From contig NZ_JAUYAN010000308.1 of assembly GCF_030693485.1 (NCBI RefSeq), forward strand, positions 1 to 58,043: a stretch of DNA of 58,043 nt. The letters are read 5' to 3'. Source of the stretch: Bradyrhizobium sp. Its GTDB lineage: Bacteria; Pseudomonadota; Alphaproteobacteria; Rhizobiales; Xanthobacteraceae. The notes beneath the pieces are model-generated. The model was not told where the DNA came from. It saw nothing but the letters and a program-made list of their open reading frames with translations, and did no database searches. Of this stretch, positions 39,789-49,682 are shown piece by piece. The translations under genes and the position numbers were made by a program. Position 1 is the first letter of the stretch, and each line of letters opens with the position of its first letter.

Positions 39789-40622
39789 CTAGTTCAGCCG
39801 GCTCCAGGTCTGGCCGCCGCAGAACATTCCGCCGAACGCGCAGCCCTGCACGCGCAGCCGGTCGGAGCCCTTCAGCGCGATCGTCGAATCATAGGTGCTG
39901 CCGCTGTTCGGATCCAGAATCCGGCCGCTCCATTTGGCGTCCTTGCCGGGCTTCATGTTGATCAGGACCTGTTCGCCGTTCTGGTTCGATTTGGCGTCGA
40001 CGGAGTATCCGCAGAGGTTGGGGCCGCATTGTTCGATCCGAACCTTGCCCTCCTTCTCTTCGGTCAGCCACACGCCGAGCGGTGAGTTGGCCGCGGCGGC
40101 GGGGACGGCCGCCTGCGGCTTCGGACCTGGTGCTGGTACGGGCGCCGCCGCTGGAGCCGTCGCAACGACAGGCGCCGGTGCAGGCTGGGCAGCCACAGCG
40201 GGGGGCGGATCCTGTTGGGCCTGGGGGGCGGGAGCCCTGGTCGGGAGTTGGGTCGCGGTCGCAGCGGGGGCCACGGCTGTCGTTGCTGGCGCTGCGGCCA
40301 CAGGTGCTGGTGTAACAGCCGCGGGAACCGCCGAAGGCTCGACTGCCGTGGTGGCGGGCGCCGGGGCCTGCTGGGGCAGTGCGGGGGCGGCAGCCGGCGC
40401 CTGCGGATCGCTCTTGGCCTGCTGCGGTGTCTGTTTGCGCGGCCGATCGCTGTCCTGATCGCGTTTGGCTTTCTTTCCGGTGTTGTCGTAGACGCCCGGG
40501 ATCGAAACCGTTCCGCGATCGGGATCGATGGTAATGGTGCGACCGCCGTAGTCGAATGTGTACTGGGCCTGCGCTGCGGTGCTTGCCAGCAACAACGCGG
40601 CGATCGCAAAAAGCGTTTTCAT
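39789..40622 (-). CDS. Exported DUF2147-like protein with long Ala/Pro linker
   Basis: 277 residues. Of two adjacent ATGs (40625 and 40622) the second is better spaced from GGAG. A signal peptide ends at AQAQ (about 20). Next is a short domain (YTFDYGGRTITIDPDRGTVSIPGVYDNTGKKAK), a 120-residue Ala/Pro/Thr-rich linker (about 60-180), and a C-terminal DUF2147-type domain: SPLGVWLTEEKEGKVRIEQCGPNLCGYSV, KWSGRILDPNSGSTYDSTIALKGSDRLRVQGCAFGGMFCGGQTWSRL. It is periplasmic or surface exposed; function unknown. Confidence 0.8.
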   Translation of the reverse strand: MKTLFAIAALLLASTAAQAQYTFDYGGRTITIDPDRGTVSIPGVYDNTGKKAKRDQDSDRPRKQTPQQAKSDPQAPAAAPALPQQAPAPATTAVEPSAVPAAVTPAPVAAAPATTAVAPAATATQLPTRAPAPQAQQDPPPAVAAQPAPAPVVATAPAAAPVPAPGPKPQAAVPAAAANSPLGVWLTEEKEGKVRIEQCGPNLCGYSVDAKSNQNGEQVLINMKPGKDAKWSGRILDPNSGSTYDSTIALKGSDRLRVQGCAFGGMFCGGQTWSRLN

Positions 40623-40799
40623 CATGATCTCCTGAGCCGGGAAAATCTCAGTATCCATCGTACGTTGCTACCGTCTCTTGCAACGTGACCTACATCACTT
40701 TGACGGTTATGAGTCGTGGGCTAACAGGTTTGGTTCAATGCGGTAGTCTAGTTGACGCCGGAGGACGCGGTCAATTTCCGCCTGAGCTGACGGGGAAAA

Positions 40800-41231
40800 C
40801 TACATTTCGCCGCTGTCCTTGCGGACCAGATTCGCCGCCGCGGCGCGTCCGGACATTTCGGTTCTGATCTGTTCGAATCGCTCCCGCGCCGCACTCGCAC
40901 GATCATCCACCAACCTGATCGCTTCATCCGGCGCCAGCGGCCCGCTGACGATAGGCGCGGAATTCTCGCCGATCGTCTCGTCCACATAATATTCGTCATT
41001 GGCGTCGCGGCGAACCGTCCATCTGAAGCGGATCGCGGCCATCGGGCCGGGGCCGATTTTCGAATAGCCCTCGGCCTCGATTGCTTCGGGCGCGACAGGC
41101 GCAACGGACTGTTCCTCTACCGCCGATTTCTCCGGTACTGCCGATTTCTCCGGCTCGCGTTGGGTTTCCGGATGATCGAGAATGCTGGCAATGGCCGCAA
41201 GCGCATGATCTGTCGGGTCGCTTTGATTCAA
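40800..41231 (-). CDS. Conserved hypothetical soluble protein
   Basis: 143 residues, acidic N-terminal half with a repeated EKSAVPEKSAVEEQS segment, then a globular part (GYSKIGPGPMAAIRFRWTVRRDANDEYYVDETIGENSAPIVSGPLAPDEAIRLVDDRASAARERFEQIRTEMS). No signal peptide or membrane helix. The 568-bp space on either side of neighbouring genes and coding-like base use support a real gene; I do not recognise the family. Confidence 0.65.
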   Translation of the reverse strand: MNQSDPTDHALAAIASILDHPETQREPEKSAVPEKSAVEEQSVAPVAPEAIEAEGYSKIGPGPMAAIRFRWTVRRDANDEYYVDETIGENSAPIVSGPLAPDEAIRLVDDRASAARERFEQIRTEMSGRAAAANLVRKDSGEM

Positions 41232-41335
41232 GATCTGAAGCCTCCGGGCTTTCCGTGAACAGGCGATCAGGGGAAACTCCGCTGCCAGCGCCGAGTTCCC
41301 TTCCTCGCTCTCGAATAAGGCTGAGTTTTGTCAGC

Positions 41336-42760
41336 TTACGCGCAAACTGGAGGCAATTTGCCCTTCCACGGACGGGTCTGCTCCAGTTGAGCTGCCAGCC
41401 GGAACAACGTTGCCTCGTCGCCGAAGCGCGCGGAAAACATCATTCCGAGCGGCAATCCGGCTGCGTTCCATGCCAGCGGCACCGACATCGCGGGTTGGCC
41501 GGACATGTTGAACATGGCCGTCGCCGGCATGTAGCGCCGCAGGATCGGGGCGATATGCGACAGATCCTCCGACATCGTATTGAGTTCGCCGATCCGCAGC
41601 GGCGGCGAACAAAGCGTCGGGCACAAAAACACATCGCAGCTCTCGAAGAAGGTGGCGAGGGCGCGCGAAATCTGGAACGCGCCGAGCTGCGCGGCGACAT
41701 AGTCGGTCGCGCTCGCCTTTTGCGCGTTATGCGCGCTCGCCAGCGTCAACACCTCAAAATCCCCTGAAGTCATCGCGCGGCCGAAACGCTGCTCGGCAAG
41801 CCGCACGGTCAGCGCGGTGTTGGCGGCGACGATGGTTGACATCACCGCCGCCGGATCGGCGGCGAGCACCGGCGCCCGCTCCTCGACATGGTGGCCGAGG
41901 CCTGCGAGCAACGCGGCAATCTCGCGCGTCGCCGCGGCGATTTCCGGATCGATGGCGTCGCCATAGGGCGATTTGTCGGTGAAGGCGATGCGCAAGCGGC
42001 CGGGATCGCGGCTGACTTCCTCGAGGAAGGGCCGCTGCGGCTGCGGCGCCACATAGGGGCTCGACGTTTCAGGTCCGTGGATCGCGTCCAGCATCGCCGC
42101 GCTGTCGCGCACACTGATGCTGACGACATGGCCGCAGGAAAATCCGCCCCAGCCTTCGCCGCGATCGGGCCCGAGCGGGGTGCGCGCGCGGGTCGGCTTC
42201 AATCCGAACACCCCGGAGGCGGAGGCCGGAATGCGGATCGAGCCGCCGCCGTCGCTGGCATGCGCCACCGGCAGGATGCGCGCCGCCACCGCCGCGGCCG
42301 CTCCGCCCGATGAGCCGCCTGACGAATGCGCCAGATTCCAGGGATTTCGGGTCGGGCCGAACAAGCGGGATTCGGTGGTCGGCATCAGACCGAATTCCGG
42401 ACTGGAGGTCTTGCCGAAGATCGCGAGGCCGGCGTCCAGGAAGCGCTGGGCGAGGGTGCCGCTATAAGCGGCGAAATTGTCCTTGTAGATGCTGGCGCCG
42501 AACGTGGTCCGCGTGCCCGCCAGATTCTCCAGATCCTTCAGCAGAAACGGCACGCCGGTGAACGGACCGTCGGCAAGCCCCTGGTCGATTTGCCGCTTCG
42601 CATCGTCGTAATGCTTGACGACGACGGCGTTGATCTCGGGGTCGACCCTGGCGGTGCGGGCAATCGCTTCGTCCAGCAACTCCGACGCGCTGACCTGCTT
42701 TTTCCGGACGAGATCGGCAAGGCCGATCGCGTCATGAATGCCATATTCCTTGAAAGCCAT
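41336..42760 (-). CDS. Amidase signature family hydrolase
   Basis: 474 residues. The Ser-cis-Ser-Lys triad is visible: K75 in VPFLLKDLENL, S150 in HSSGGSSGGAAAAVAA and S174 in SDGGGSIRIPAS. The C-terminus (MPATAMFNMSGQPAMSVPLAWNAAGLPLGMMFSARFGDEATLFRLAAQLEQTRPW) is typical of 6-aminohexanoate-cyclic-dimer hydrolase-like and general amidases. The substrate is unknown. It is the last gene of a likely six-gene operon with an ABC importer and a hydroxyacid dehydrogenase, suggesting that the imported compound or a derivative carries an amide bond. Confidence 0.88.
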   Translation of the reverse strand: MAFKEYGIHDAIGLADLVRKKQVSASELLDEAIARTARVDPEINAVVVKHYDDAKRQIDQGLADGPFTGVPFLLKDLENLAGTRTTFGASIYKDNFAAYSGTLAQRFLDAGLAIFGKTSSPEFGLMPTTESRLFGPTRNPWNLAHSSGGSSGGAAAAVAARILPVAHASDGGGSIRIPASASGVFGLKPTRARTPLGPDRGEGWGGFSCGHVVSISVRDSAAMLDAIHGPETSSPYVAPQPQRPFLEEVSRDPGRLRIAFTDKSPYGDAIDPEIAAATREIAALLAGLGHHVEERAPVLAADPAAVMSTIVAANTALTVRLAEQRFGRAMTSGDFEVLTLASAHNAQKASATDYVAAQLGAFQISRALATFFESCDVFLCPTLCSPPLRIGELNTMSEDLSHIAPILRRYMPATAMFNMSGQPAMSVPLAWNAAGLPLGMMFSARFGDEATLFRLAAQLEQTRPWKGKLPPVCA

Positions 42761-42817
42761 GCTGATATCCGTGGGGAACTGGCGAAGCGTTTCAGGCAGG
42801 ACGCGGTCGCACCCGGC

Positions 42818-43807
42818 TCAGCCGAGCACGTCCTGGTTGATGACGTTCTGGCGCAACGGCTGGCCGTCGAGCGCGCTCAGGATATTGCGCGCGGTTTGCT
42901 CGCTCATCCGGTCGACCGCTTCCACCGTCACGCCCGCCACGTGCGGCGCCATGATGACATTGGGAAGCGCGAGCAGCTGATGGCCCGACGGCGGCGGCTC
43001 CTGCTCGAACACGTCGAGACCCGCGCCGGCAAGCTTGCCGGACGAGAGCACGTCGTACAGCGCAGGCTCGTCGATGATGCCGCCGCGCGCGGTGTTGATC
43101 AGATAGGCGGTCGGCTTCATGCGCTGCAGCCGTGCCGCGTTGAACATCCCGACCGTCTCGGGGTTCTTCGGGCAGTGGATGCTGACAAAATCGGCGCGCG
43201 GCAGCGCCGCATCGAGATCGGCGACCGGCTCGCAGCCGGCGGCCTTGATTTCGGCGGCGGGTTTGTAGGGGTCGTAGATCAGGACATTCATTTCCATCGC
43301 CAGGCAACGCTTGGCGGTGCGCGTGCCGATGCGGCCGAAGCCCACGATCAGCACGGTCTTGCCGTAAAGGTCGTAGGGCAGCATGCCGAGCCGGCTGGCC
43401 CATTTGCCGTCCTTGACGATGGAATGCATTTCGACCGCGCGCTTGGCCAGCGTCAGCATCATGAACAGCGCCTGTTCGGCGACCGACGGCGAATTCGCGG
43501 TGCCCGCCACCATCAGCGGGACCTTGCGGCGGCTCAGCGCGGGAACGTCGACGGCGTCGAAACCGACGCCGATACGGGTCACCACCTTCATGTCCCCGGA
43601 TGCCTCGAGCTCCGGTTCGCCGAAGCGGGTGGCGCCGAGCGCGACGCCATGGACCGGCGCATGCTCCCTGAGCTTGGCCTCGAAATCCGCGGCGGAGATC
43701 ATGTTCGGGAATTCGACGAGGTCGAGGTCGTCCCGTTCCCGCAGCAACACTCTTCCGGCCTGCGAGAACGATTCGGTGATGAAAATCTTCTTCTTGTTGG
43801 CCGTCAT
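42818..43807 (-). CDS. D-2-hydroxyacid dehydrogenase (SerA-like catalytic subunit)
   Basis: 329 residues from the ATG at 43807 (MTANKKKIFITESFSQAG). The NAD-binding motif VLIVGFGRIGTRTAKRC and the family signatures VSIHCPKNPETVGMFNAARLQRMKPTAYLINTARGGIIDEPALYDVL and GAGLDVFEQEP, with catalytic Arg (TARGG-adjacent), Glu and His (APHVAGVT), are complete. It lacks the ACT domain of full SerA, so it is a short D-isomer dehydrogenase of unknown substrate. It is 34 bp after the ATPase gene and 57 bp before the amidase gene. Confidence 0.87.
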   Translation of the reverse strand: MTANKKKIFITESFSQAGRVLLRERDDLDLVEFPNMISAADFEAKLREHAPVHGVALGATRFGEPELEASGDMKVVTRIGVGFDAVDVPALSRRKVPLMVAGTANSPSVAEQALFMMLTLAKRAVEMHSIVKDGKWASRLGMLPYDLYGKTVLIVGFGRIGTRTAKRCLAMEMNVLIYDPYKPAAEIKAAGCEPVADLDAALPRADFVSIHCPKNPETVGMFNAARLQRMKPTAYLINTARGGIIDEPALYDVLSSGKLAGAGLDVFEQEPPPSGHQLLALPNVIMAPHVAGVTVEAVDRMSEQTARNILSALDGQPLRQNVINQDVLG

Positions 43808-43841
43808 TCCCGCGCCCCTGGTTCTTTTTGTTGTGCGGCCG

Positions 43842-44942
43842 TCAAATGACGGCGCCCGTGGCTTCATCTAGCAGGTGCATATTGTTGAGGTCTATCGCCA
43901 ATCGCATCGGGGCGCCCGCGCGCGCGTCGGCATTGGGACTAACCCGTCCACAGATCTCGCCGCCCTCCATCATGAAATAAATCATCGTCTCCATGCCCAT
44001 CGGTTCGATCACATCCAGCACCACATCGAAGGGCTCCACGCCGGGCTCCGCATGCGGACTGGCTTCGGTAATATGTTCAGGCCGGATACCGAGCAGCAAT
44101 TTGTCGGTTCGCGAGATGGTCTTGTAGCGTTCGGCGCGGGCCGGTGGCAGCGGGAAGGCGATGCGATCGGTCAGGCGGATATGCATCTTGCCGCCGACGT
44201 CCTCCAGCCTGCAGGCCATGAAATTCATCGCCGGCGAACCGATGAAACCGGCGACGAAGCGGGTGGCCGGATGGTGATAAAGTTCGTTCGGCGTCCCGAT
44301 CTGTTCGATGAGGCCGTTGTTCATGACCACGACCCTGTCGGCCAGCGTCATCGCCTCGATCTGGTCGTGGGTGACATAGACGGTGGTGGTGCGGACCTTC
44401 TGGTGCACCTTCTTGATTTCGATCCGCATCTGCACCCGCAGCTTGGCGTCGAGGTTGGAGAGCGGCTCGTCGAACAGGAACACCTTGGGATTGCGCACGA
44501 TGGCGCGACCCATGGCAACGCGCTGGCGCTGACCGCCGGACAGTTGCTTGGGCTTGCGGTCCACCAGTTCGACGATATCCAGCATCCGGGCGGCTTCATC
44601 GACCCGGCTCTTGATCTCGGCTTTCGGATAACGCTTCAGCCGCAGTCCGAACGACATGTTCTCCGCCACCGTCATGTGCGGATAGAGCGCGTAGTTCTGG
44701 AACACCATGGCGATGTCGCGGTCCTTCGGCGGCACGTCGTTGACGACGTCGCCCCCGATCATGATATCGCCGTCGGTGATATCCTCCAGCCCCGCGATCA
44801 TCCGCAGCGTGGTCGACTTGCCGCACCCCGACGGTCCCACCAGCACGACGAATTCATGATCGGCGATGTCGAGATCGATGCCGCGCACCGCCTCGACATC
44901 GTCGTAACGCTTGAAAACCTTTCGCAACGTGACGTCAGCCAT
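43842..44942 (-). CDS. ugpC: ABC importer ATPase, UgpC/MalK type
   Basis: 366 residues from the ATG at 44942 ([46 protein letters not shown]). Walker A is at 36-44, the signature is [36 protein letters not shown] and the switch His follows in [16 protein letters not shown]. The C-terminal MalK-like regulatory/OB domain ([31 protein letters not shown]) marks the carbohydrate-importer subfamily. Symbol names the family, not the substrate. It energises the two permeases encoded immediately upstream. Confidence 0.88.
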   Translation of the reverse strand: MADVTLRKVFKRYDDVEAVRGIDLDIADHEFVVLVGPSGCGKSTTLRMIAGLEDITDGDIMIGGDVVNDVPPKDRDIAMVFQNYALYPHMTVAENMSFGLRLKRYPKAEIKSRVDEAARMLDIVELVDRKPKQLSGGQRQRVAMGRAIVRNPKVFLFDEPLSNLDAKLRVQMRIEIKKVHQKVRTTTVYVTHDQIEAMTLADRVVVMNNGLIEQIGTPNELYHHPATRFVAGFIGSPAMNFMACRLEDVGGKMHIRLTDRIAFPLPPARAERYKTISRTDKLLLGIRPEHITEASPHAEPGVEPFDVVLDVIEPMGMETMIYFMMEGGEICGRVSPNADARAGAPMRLAIDLNNMHLLDEATGAVI

Positions 44943-44947
44943 TGAGT

Positions 44948-45862
44948 TCAACCCTTTGTCGCACCGGCGGTCAGGCCGGCAATGTAATAGTCCATCAGGA
45001 AGGCATAGATGATCAACGGCGGCGCGGCGCCGAGCAGGGCGCCGGTCATGATCTGGCCCCAGGCGAACACGTCGCCCTTGATCAGGGTGGTGATGATGCC
45101 AACCGGCAGCACCAGCTGATCGGTCGATGTGGTGAACACCAGCGGATAGAGGAATTGCGCCCAGGACACCGTGAAGGCGAAGATGGTCGCGGCGATCAGG
45201 CCGGGCAGGGCGACCGGAATGAAGATCCGCGTCAGCGTCTGGAACCAGGTGGCGCCGTCGATGATGGCGGCCTCGTCCAGTTCCTTGGGGATGGACGCGA
45301 AATAGCCGATCATGATCCAGGTGCAGAACGGCACGGTCAGTGTCGGATAGACGATCAACAGCACGTACCATTTGTTGATCAGCTGGATCCCGGTCAGTTC
45401 GCCGAACACCACGAACATCTTGAAAAGGGGCAGGAACAGCAGCGTCTCGGGAATCAAATAGGTAAGAAACACACCGGTTGCGAGCGTGGCCGAGCCCCAG
45501 AACCGCATCCGCGCCAGCGCGAAAGCCGCCGGCACGCTGATCAGCATGGTGATAGTGACGACGAAGATCGAGACAAGCGCCGAATTGCGGAAGAAGGTCA
45601 GGAACTGGTTTGACGTCAGCAGTTCGACGTAGTTCGACAATGTCGGATGGTAGACCCACCACGGATTGGTTGCCGCCGAGATTTCGGCGCTTGTCTTCAG
45701 CGACGTAATCAGCATGTAGAGCGGCGGTATCAGCGCGAAGATCGCGAACAGTGTTAGGAAGAAGTACGACCATCTCAACGCCCAGGTGCGGTCGCGGCTC
45801 ATGCTGCGCAGTTTGACGGTGCGGGTCGGTGCGGATTTGTCGATTACGGCTGAACTGGTCAT
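44948..45862 (-). CDS. ABC importer permease, MalG/UgpE type
   Basis: 304 residues, six membrane helices. The EAA loop is [41 protein letters not shown]. It is the second permease of a carbohydrate-type (CUT1) importer. Its start overlaps the stop of the first permease by one base (TGATG), and the ATPase follows 5 bp later. Substrate is unknown. Confidence 0.9.
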   Translation of the reverse strand: MTSSAVIDKSAPTRTVKLRSMSRDRTWALRWSYFFLTLFAIFALIPPLYMLITSLKTSAEISAATNPWWVYHPTLSNYVELLTSNQFLTFFRNSALVSIFVVTITMLISVPAAFALARMRFWGSATLATGVFLTYLIPETLLFLPLFKMFVVFGELTGIQLINKWYVLLIVYPTLTVPFCTWIMIGYFASIPKELDEAAIIDGATWFQTLTRIFIPVALPGLIAATIFAFTVSWAQFLYPLVFTTSTDQLVLPVGIITTLIKGDVFAWGQIMTGALLGAAPPLIIYAFLMDYYIAGLTAGATKG

Positions 45863-46800
45863 CAGGCTTCGTTCCCACGTTTGTTGATATCGCGCAGGAT
45901 GAAGACCGCCGCGATGGCGAGGATCGGTATCATGAACAGCGAGACGCTGGCGCCCAGCGGGATGTCACCGCCCTCGATACCGATGCGGAATGCCCATGTC
46001 GCGAAGATATGGGTGTGGTCGAGCGGGCCGCCGGCCGTCAGGATGCGCACAATATCGAAATTGGCGAAGGTAACGATTAGGGAGAACAGCGTGGTGATCG
46101 CGATGATGTTGCGCATCATCGGCAGCGTCACGTACCAGATGCGCTGCCACCAGTTCGCGCCGTCGATGGCGGCGGCTTCATAGAGCTGATCGGGTACCGA
46201 CTTCAGCGAAGCCAGATACATGATCATGAAGAACGGAGCGCCGACCCAGATATTCACCAGGATGACCGAGAACCGGGCCCAGCCGGTTTCGCCGGTCCAT
46301 GGAATACGGTCGACGCCGACGCCTGCCAGCAGATAGTTGAAGGCGCTGTAGGACGGGTCAAACAGCCACAGCCATGCCAGCGTGCTCATGGCCGGCGGGA
46401 TCACCCAGGGTACCAGCAGCATGCCGCGCCACTTGCGCTGGCCCTTGGCCGGAATGTTGTGGACGAAGTGGGCGACGATGAATCCGATCAGCGCCTTGAA
46501 GATCACCGCCGTGATCGCAAAAATGCAGGACTGCTGGACTACCAGCCAGAACGTTTCGCGGGTGAACAGGAACTGGAAATTTCCCAATCCGACGAAGCGC
46601 TGCATCGACTTGTTCAGCGTCGCCAGATGCAGCGAGTAGAACGCGGGATAGATGACCAGAAGCGAGATCAGCAGGATCAGCGGCAGCGTCATCAGAAAGG
46701 CGGCGGTGGATTTCCGCTTCAGCGCGGTTCGCAGAGTGACGCGCTTGCGTGCCTTCTGCGCAGGGGCGGCGCTGTTCCGTTCAACCGCGACATCAACCAT
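45862..46800 (-). CDS. ABC importer permease, MalF/UgpA type
   Basis: 312 residues, six membrane helices after a basic cytoplasmic N-terminus. The EAA loop [42 protein letters not shown] is intact. First permease of the importer; it begins 135 bp after the binding-protein gene, the gap being filled with two strong hairpins that may lower its expression relative to the binding protein. Confidence 0.9.
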   Translation of the reverse strand: MVDVAVERNSAAPAQKARKRVTLRTALKRKSTAAFLMTLPLILLISLLVIYPAFYSLHLATLNKSMQRFVGLGNFQFLFTRETFWLVVQQSCIFAITAVIFKALIGFIVAHFVHNIPAKGQRKWRGMLLVPWVIPPAMSTLAWLWLFDPSYSAFNYLLAGVGVDRIPWTGETGWARFSVILVNIWVGAPFFMIMYLASLKSVPDQLYEAAAIDGANWWQRIWYVTLPMMRNIIAITTLFSLIVTFANFDIVRILTAGGPLDHTHIFATWAFRIGIEGGDIPLGASVSLFMIPILAIAAVFILRDINKRGNEA

Positions 46801-46851
46801 GATGCATCTTCCTCGCGAAGCCTGATTTCAGATAAGTGAGATTTTCCGCGT

Positions 46852-46928
46852 CGGGAAGCCGGCGCGCGCCGGCTCCCGATCGTGTTGACAGGCGGGCGCC
46901 GCCGCGGCCCGCGTCGGGCCGTGGCGGC
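46852..46928 (-). other. Two strong RNA hairpins between binding-protein and permease genes
   Basis: Arms 46898-46911 and 46915-46928 form a 14-bp stem (GCCGCC outer bases, one G-U pair) with a CGT loop, eight bases after the binding-protein stop. A second near-palindrome spans 46852-46878 around GCCGGCGCGCGCCGGC with one bulge. Neither has a T-run, so they fit mRNA 3'-end stabilisers or partial terminators, as known for the malE-malF gap of enterobacteria. Confidence 0.7.
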
Positions 46929-46935
46929 TGCTCCC

Positions 46936-48276
46936 TCAGCTCCGCATGAAGCCTTCGAGTTCGCTTTGCGCCCAGGACAGCGTCTTATCCATGGCTTCGC
47001 CCCGGTAGTAGCGAACGCACATCTTGGTCAGGGTCGCCTGGGTGTAGATCTGCTGGGCAACCTTCGGCGGCGCGCCCGCGGCCGAGATCGACAGCTTCTG
47101 GTGGTTGTGCGGATTCGGATAGTGGTAGAGCGTCCCCTTCGGGGGACTTTCCTCCGCCCAGGTCTTCAGCGTTGTGAGTTTCTCGAATGCCGGCAAATCG
47201 TAGCCGCCGCTTGCCGCCACGCACTTCTCCACCGCAGCCGGTTGCGACAGATGCGTCAACAGGCTCTTGGCCGCCGGCTTGTTCTTGCCGAAATTCCAGG
47301 CGGTCCAGAAATACGGAAGGTAAGGCGCAAAGCGGCCCTTCGGCCCCACCGGGAAGCCGTGGGTCCAGCACTGCTCGGCGATCTGCGGCGCATCGCGCTT
47401 GGCGACAGCCCAGGCGCTGGGCGGGTTCATGATCAGCGCGCCCTTGCCCGAGACCAGCCACCTGTTGTTGGAGCCATCGTCCCACGCCGGCGCGTCCGAC
47501 GGCAGGAATGACATCAGCTTTTTGTAGTATTCGAGGACCTGACGCACATTGTCATTTTTGACGACGACGTCGCCCTTGGCGTTGACGACCTCTGCGCCGA
47601 AGGCCAGGAAGAAGGCGCCGACGGTGTCGACGGAATCGCTGGTTTCGCCGAGACCGATGCCGAAGGGAACGCCGCCCTTGTGGCAGGCCTCGGCGGCTTT
47701 CAGGAAGTTATCGGTGGTCCAGGCATCCGCCTTCGGCTCCTGGCCGGCGGGGTACATGGCCTGGACGTCGATCCCGGCGTGCTGCTTCATTAGATCGATG
47801 CGGGAGCAGGGGCCCTTGATCTGGCTGCCGATGCAGGCCGGCACGGCCAGCCACTTGTCGCCGGCCTTGCCGAGATACTTGACGGTCCCGTTGACGTCGC
47901 CGTTCTGCTTGATCAGCGCTTCGACGACGTCATTCATGGGCTCAAGCAGGTCGGCTTGCGCATGTGGCCACCAGGTCGGCATCGCGAGAATGTCGTGGCC
48001 GGACTTGGCCTGAGCCTCGGCGGCGATGGTCAGGAGGTTCTTGTTGCCCTGGCTCGGGATGTAATCGATCGTAACCTCGACCTTCTCCTTCGCCGCCCAC
48101 TCATTGACGAGATCGGTCGAGGCCTTGTTGGCGCCGGGCACCCAATGATCCCAGAAACCGATATTGAGTTTGCCGGCCGCATTGGCCGACCGAACGTACG
48201 GGGCTGTTATCAGCGCCGCCGATGACATGGCGGTAGCAGCGACGAATTGTCGGCGAGAAAGTTTCTTCCGTGACAT
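46936..48276 (-). CDS. ABC importer solute-binding protein, Tat-exported (family 1)
   Basis: 446 residues from the ATG at 48276, with GGAGAG before it. The N-terminus MSRKKLSRRQFVAATAMSSAALITAPYVRSANAA is a twin-arginine signal (SRRQFVAA). The mature protein is a family 1 binding protein (LNIGFWDHWVPGANKASTDLVNEWAAKEKVEVTIDYIPSQG, LLTIAAEAQAKSGHDILAMPTWWPHAQADLLEPMNDVV). At least six Cys residues lie in the mature part. Tat export suggests folding before export. It is the first gene of the importer operon; the substrate, often a sugar or polyol in this family, cannot be deduced. Confidence 0.9.
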   Translation of the reverse strand: MSRKKLSRRQFVAATAMSSAALITAPYVRSANAAGKLNIGFWDHWVPGANKASTDLVNEWAAKEKVEVTIDYIPSQGNKNLLTIAAEAQAKSGHDILAMPTWWPHAQADLLEPMNDVVEALIKQNGDVNGTVKYLGKAGDKWLAVPACIGSQIKGPCSRIDLMKQHAGIDVQAMYPAGQEPKADAWTTDNFLKAAEACHKGGVPFGIGLGETSDSVDTVGAFFLAFGAEVVNAKGDVVVKNDNVRQVLEYYKKLMSFLPSDAPAWDDGSNNRWLVSGKGALIMNPPSAWAVAKRDAPQIAEQCWTHGFPVGPKGRFAPYLPYFWTAWNFGKNKPAAKSLLTHLSQPAAVEKCVAASGGYDLPAFEKLTTLKTWAEESPPKGTLYHYPNPHNHQKLSISAAGAPPKVAQQIYTQATLTKMCVRYYRGEAMDKTLSWAQSELEGFMRS

Positions 48277-48701
48277 TGGCGTTCTCTCCCTGGTGAGCAA
48301 AAACGTGATGCGGTGTGGTCTCGTTATTGTTGCTTTTTCTTCGCCGCCAGGCAGGCCGAGATGGCAATGCGAGACGCCGCAGAGACTTCGTTATTGACGA
48401 TCAGAGCAGAATTGCCGGCGTCTGTCGAGAAATCTGGTGTCGCTCCCAATATAACCTGCGTTGTGCTCAAATCGGCAGCTGTGGATTGTCGATGATCCGC
48501 CGATGATTGCAATGCCTGCGGCAGGCGGCCGACCCGAGCGGCGTGGAACATATATTGCGCCGCACTCATTTGTGCGCGCTGCCGTTACGACCGTCGCGTG
48601 GCGGCGTAGACGGGGTTAGTGTGAAAACGATAATGTCCGACTCAACGTGAGCGCTGCCGGATCCCGGGCCAGCCTGCCGAAGTCACCATGGAGACCGACG
48701 A
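48277..48701. other. Intergenic region of 425 bp between divergent genes
   Basis: It must hold promoters for the importer operon (leftward) and the LTXXQ gene (rightward). Base use is less GC-rich than in the genes around it. An 81-codon minus-strand frame (48324-48569) has no supporting features. I found no convincing operator or RNA element. Confidence 0.4.
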
Positions 48702-49412
48702 ATGATCAACCCGACACCTGCAGCGCGTGCGCGGTTGAGACTGCACCTTGTGCTTGTCGCAGTTGTTGCGCTGCTTCTAAGCGCTCCCTCGACGGCCGGA
48801 GCGCAAGTGGTCGAGGGCGTTCAAAAAGGCGCCCGCGAAGGCAACAAGGCCGCCGGACCGGTCGGCGGTGTGCTCGGTGGCGCCATCGGCGGCGTGGTCG
48901 GCGTCTTTACCGGCGTCCTCGGTGCCGGGCAACAGAAGGCTTCACCGCCGCCGGCGAATGAGAAGCAGGGTGGCTCGGCAAAATCCGAGAAGGGTACCAA
49001 GGGAAAGAAGGGGACGAAGCAGAACCCCGTCCTGACCCAGGACGGCGCTCCGCAATTGACCGCTGAACAGATCGTTTCCAACAGCGACGCGAATATCGAA
49101 CGTATCAAGACCGAATTGAAGCTGACGCCGGAGCAGGAGAAGCATTGGGCCGGCTTCAACAGCGCGATGCATTATCTCGGCAACAACGGCGCCGACCGGC
49201 TCAATTTGCGAATTGCGCGCGCCAAGCGCGACCCGCCCGACGACATTATCGAGCAGATGCGCAACGAAGCCCAGTTCCTCAACGATCGTGCGGTCGACCA
49301 GCGCAATGTCGCCGATGCCGCCGAGCCGCTGTTCGCGAGTCTCGACGCCAAGCAGAAGGCGAAATTCATCGAGGAAATGGTGCGGCTGAGCCGCGAGCGC
49401 GGGTTGGACTAG
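48702..49412 (+). CDS. Spy/CpxP-like LTXXQ-motif periplasmic protein
   Basis: 236 residues. The signal peptide (about 10-35, ending AGAQV) is followed by a Gly-rich hydrophobic stretch (GPVGGVLGGAIGGVVGVFTGVLGAG), a Lys-rich linker, and a helical domain with LTPEQEKHWAGFNSAM and SLDAKQKAKFIEEMVRLSRERG, the paired LTxxQ-type motifs of Spy/CpxP proteins. These act as periplasmic chaperones or stress sensors in enterobacteria. In this lineage the function is not established. A large inverted repeat follows the stop. Confidence 0.82.
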   Translation: MINPTPAARARLRLHLVLVAVVALLLSAPSTAGAQVVEGVQKGAREGNKAAGPVGGVLGGAIGGVVGVFTGVLGAGQQKASPPPANEKQGGSAKSEKGTKGKKGTKQNPVLTQDGAPQLTAEQIVSNSDANIERIKTELKLTPEQEKHWAGFNSAMHYLGNNGADRLNLRIARAKRDPPDDIIEQMRNEAQFLNDRAVDQRNVADAAEPLFASLDAKQKAKFIEEMVRLSRERGLD

Positions 49413-49442
49413 CGCGGATCGTGACGAGCCTGCCGCGCGCGA

Positions 49443-49497
49443 ATAGCCGGGTACGCGTGCCTCTGGGGTAGGGGTCGAAGGCGCGGCACCCGGCTAT
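49443..49497 (+). terminator. Large inverted repeat after the LTXXQ gene
   Basis: Perfect 10-base arms ATAGCCGGGT (49443-49452) and ACCCGGCTAT (49488-49497) with a 35-base loop that itself can pair in part (GTGCC/GGC). There is no T-run, so its role as terminator is only likely. Confidence 0.45.
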
Positions 49498-49616
49498 CCT
49501 GCCGCAGCGGCGCGGCCACTCAACTCGTCACGCAATATGGGGGAAACGCCGACCGATTCACGCCCGAGAGATGGCTTACTCGGGGCGTTGTCGGGAACAC
49601 GCCGCAAACGCCCGAT

Positions 49617-49637
49617 CGGCCGGCATTTCGCCGGCCG
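49617..49637. other. GC-rich perfect hairpin
   Basis: Arms CGGCCGGC (49617-49624) and GCCGGCCG (49630-49637) with a 5-base loop, 46 bases past the VOC gene stop. Without a T-run it may stabilise or terminate that minus-strand transcript. Confidence 0.45.
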
Positions 49638-49682
49638 GTGTGTCGGACGAGCAACAAGCGCCAAGGGCAACTTCAGGACGCC

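Noticed and set aside
42326..43849. 507-codon plus-strand frame
   Set aside because: Antisense to the dehydrogenase and amidase genes, both with complete motifs.
48324..48569. 81-codon minus-strand frame between the importer operon and the LTXXQ gene
   Set aside because: No ribosome binding site, no domain and mixed codon use; possible but unsupported.
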